A stretch of 7,478 nt of DNA from an uncultured Fimbriimonadales bacterium. GTDB lineage: Bacteria; Armatimonadota; Fimbriimonadia; Fimbriimonadales; GBS-DC. How positions within the stretch are numbered: position 1 is the first letter of the stretch; each line of letters begins with the position of its first letter. The DNA is taken from positions 1 to 7,478 of the forward strand of contig CALGZO010000197.1 in the NCBI GenBank assembly GCA_937934465.1, read 5' to 3'. Shown piece by piece: positions 6,539-7,478 of this stretch. Under the pieces are notes generated by a model. It worked only from the letters and a program-made list of their open reading frames with translations. It made no database searches and was not told where the DNA came from. The translations under genes and the position numbers were made by a program.

Positions 6539-7366
6539 ATGCCGGACACGATGCTTGCTTCTCCTGCGGAAGAATTTCCGCCCACCGAATATCATGTTCG
6601 GGTTGGTGGTCGCGGTGAAGCCGTCGAGATTATGGAGTTCAATCTCTGGTACGGGACCAAGCAGGCTCTGTTCGACAATACGCTCTCGATCCAGGCCGGT
6701 TTGGTCACGGCGCTCATCGGGCCGTCCGGTTGCGGTAAGTCGACGCTGCTCAGATCGCTCAATCGGATGAACGATCTGATCGATGGCCTCCGCATTTCGG
6801 GTACCATCAAAGTGGAGGGGGAAGACATCTACGCTCCGGGTGCGGATGTCATCGCAATCCGCAAGCGCATGGGCATGGTCTTCCAGAAGCCGAACCCGTT
6901 TCCGATGTCCATCTTCGAAAACGTGGCCTATCCCCTGCGAGTCGACGGCGTGCGCGACAAGGCCTTGGTCCAGGAGACAGTCGAGCGCAGCCTGCGCGGC
7001 GCGGCGCTCTGGGACGAAGTAAAGGACCGGCTCGACGACAGCGCACTCGGGCTCTCCGGCGGCCAGCAGCAGAGGCTCTGCATCGCACGCGCGATTGCGG
7101 GCAGCCCGGAAGTTCTGCTGATGGACGAGCCGTGCTCCGCGCTCGACCCGATCGCGACTGCAAAAATCGAGGAACTGATTGATGAACTGCGCGGGCAGTT
7201 CACCATTGTCATCGTGACTCACAACATGCAGCAGGCAGCCCGCGTCTCCGACAATACGGCGTTCATGTATCTCGGACGCGTCGTCGAGTACGGGGATACC
7301 GACACGATCTTCACTAAGCCCAAATCGCCCAGGACGCAGGACTACATCACCGGACGCTTCGGCTGA
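6539..7366 (+). CDS. pstB: Phosphate ABC transporter ATP-binding protein PstB
   Basis: PstB is the ATPase that drives phosphate import; two copies bind the EAA loops of PstC and PstA on the cytoplasmic side. The 275-residue product shows every ABC motif: Walker A GPSGCGKST (61-69), Q-loop Q116 in VFQKPNPFP, signature LSGGQ (172-176), Walker B VLLMDEP (192-198) with catalytic E197, D-loop SALD (200-203) and switch H228. The PstB hallmarks VFQKPNPFP, DEPCSALDP and THNMQQAARVSD separate it from other importers' ATPases. About 28 residues precede the first beta strand, a poorly conserved extension also found in long-type PstB proteins. The ATG at 6539 is preceded by AGAGGGG (6524-6530) at 8 nt. 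The gap to phoU is 17 nt. There is no sign of damage. Confidence 0.97.
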   Translation: MPDTMLASPAEEFPPTEYHVRVGGRGEAVEIMEFNLWYGTKQALFDNTLSIQAGLVTALIGPSGCGKSTLLRSLNRMNDLIDGLRISGTIKVEGEDIYAPGADVIAIRKRMGMVFQKPNPFPMSIFENVAYPLRVDGVRDKALVQETVERSLRGAALWDEVKDRLDDSALGLSGGQQQRLCIARAIAGSPEVLLMDEPCSALDPIATAKIEELIDELRGQFTIVIVTHNMQQAARVSDNTAFMYLGRVVEYGDTDTIFTKPKSPRTQDYITGRFG

Positions 7367-7383
7367 CCGGAAGGAGAGCAGGC

Positions 7384-7478
7384 ATGGCCGATCACACGGT
7401 AAAGTCCTTCGACGAAGCGCTGGAGCGGTTGCGCGACACGTTGCTCAGGCTCGGCGGTATTGCCGAGAAGGCGCTGAC
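7384..7478 (+). CDS. phoU: Phosphate signalling protein PhoU (5' part, cut by the window end)
   Basis: Only the first 31 codons are present. The translation begins MADHTVKSFDEALERL and continues with a segment containing LRLGGIAEKAL. This fits the first helix of PhoU, where an acidic/leucine-rich heptad pattern is followed by a 'MGG..E' type turn. PhoU is a cytoplasmic helical protein that links Pst to the PhoR sensor and keeps the Pho regulon off when phosphate is plentiful. AAGGAGAG at 7371-7378 lies 5 nt before the ATG. Its position directly after pstB, 17 nt away, is the standard one and is the main support for so short a fragment. Confidence 0.88.
   Translation, partial: MADHTVKSFDEALERLRDTLLRLGGIAEKAL

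Noticed and set aside
6077..7222. Open frame of 381 codons on the minus strand opposite pstA and pstB
   Set aside because: It lies wholly antisense to two genes with complete conserved motifs, its translation is rich in R, H, D and Q as expected for the reverse frame of GC-rich coding DNA, and it shows no recognisable domain or ribosome site.

Overview
The window holds a high-affinity phosphate uptake operon on the + strand: pstS - pstC - pstA - pstB - phoU, the last cut by the window end. A small exported protein of unknown function is encoded divergently upstream. The DNA is GC-rich by eye and the genes carry strong Shine-Dalgarno sequences. The transporter proteins are of the enlarged type that I know from Pseudomonas and Vibrio: a PstS with an 'IDP.LP.Y' mature N-terminus, a PstC of about 870 residues, and a PstA of about 594 residues with an N-terminal DUF3333-like part. 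The source is therefore a proteobacterium. An alphaproteobacterium seems likely from the general look of the sequence, but this is a weak inference because no marker gene is present.

Layout. Positions 1-376 have no gene I can support, except a perfect 9-bp hairpin at 334-357 just after the end of the minus-strand gene. Positions 377-667 (minus) encode a 96-residue secreted protein. Positions 668-997 are a divergent control region. It contains a PhoB-box-like repeat set with a -10 element facing pstS, a weaker repeat set facing the small gene, and a strong hairpin in the expected pstS leader. pstS (998-1981) is followed at once by a 12-bp stem-loop (1992-2021) that probably raises the PstS:permease ratio. 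pstC (2080-4695), pstA (4721-6505), pstB (6539-7366) and phoU (from 7384) follow with gaps of 25, 33 and 17 nt and no visible promoter or terminator between them.

How it works. PstS binds phosphate in the periplasm. PstC and PstA form the membrane channel, and PstB hydrolyses ATP to drive uptake. PhoU, with Pst, normally signals phosphate sufficiency to the PhoR/PhoB two-component system, which would act back on the Pho-box-like promoter. No phoB or phoR lies in the window.

No mobile element, CRISPR array, tRNA or rRNA was seen. The core is a known system. The least ordinary parts are the large extra periplasmic modules on both permeases, the extra membrane segments inside PstC, the leader and intercistronic hairpins, and the divergent small gene that may belong to the Pho regulon.
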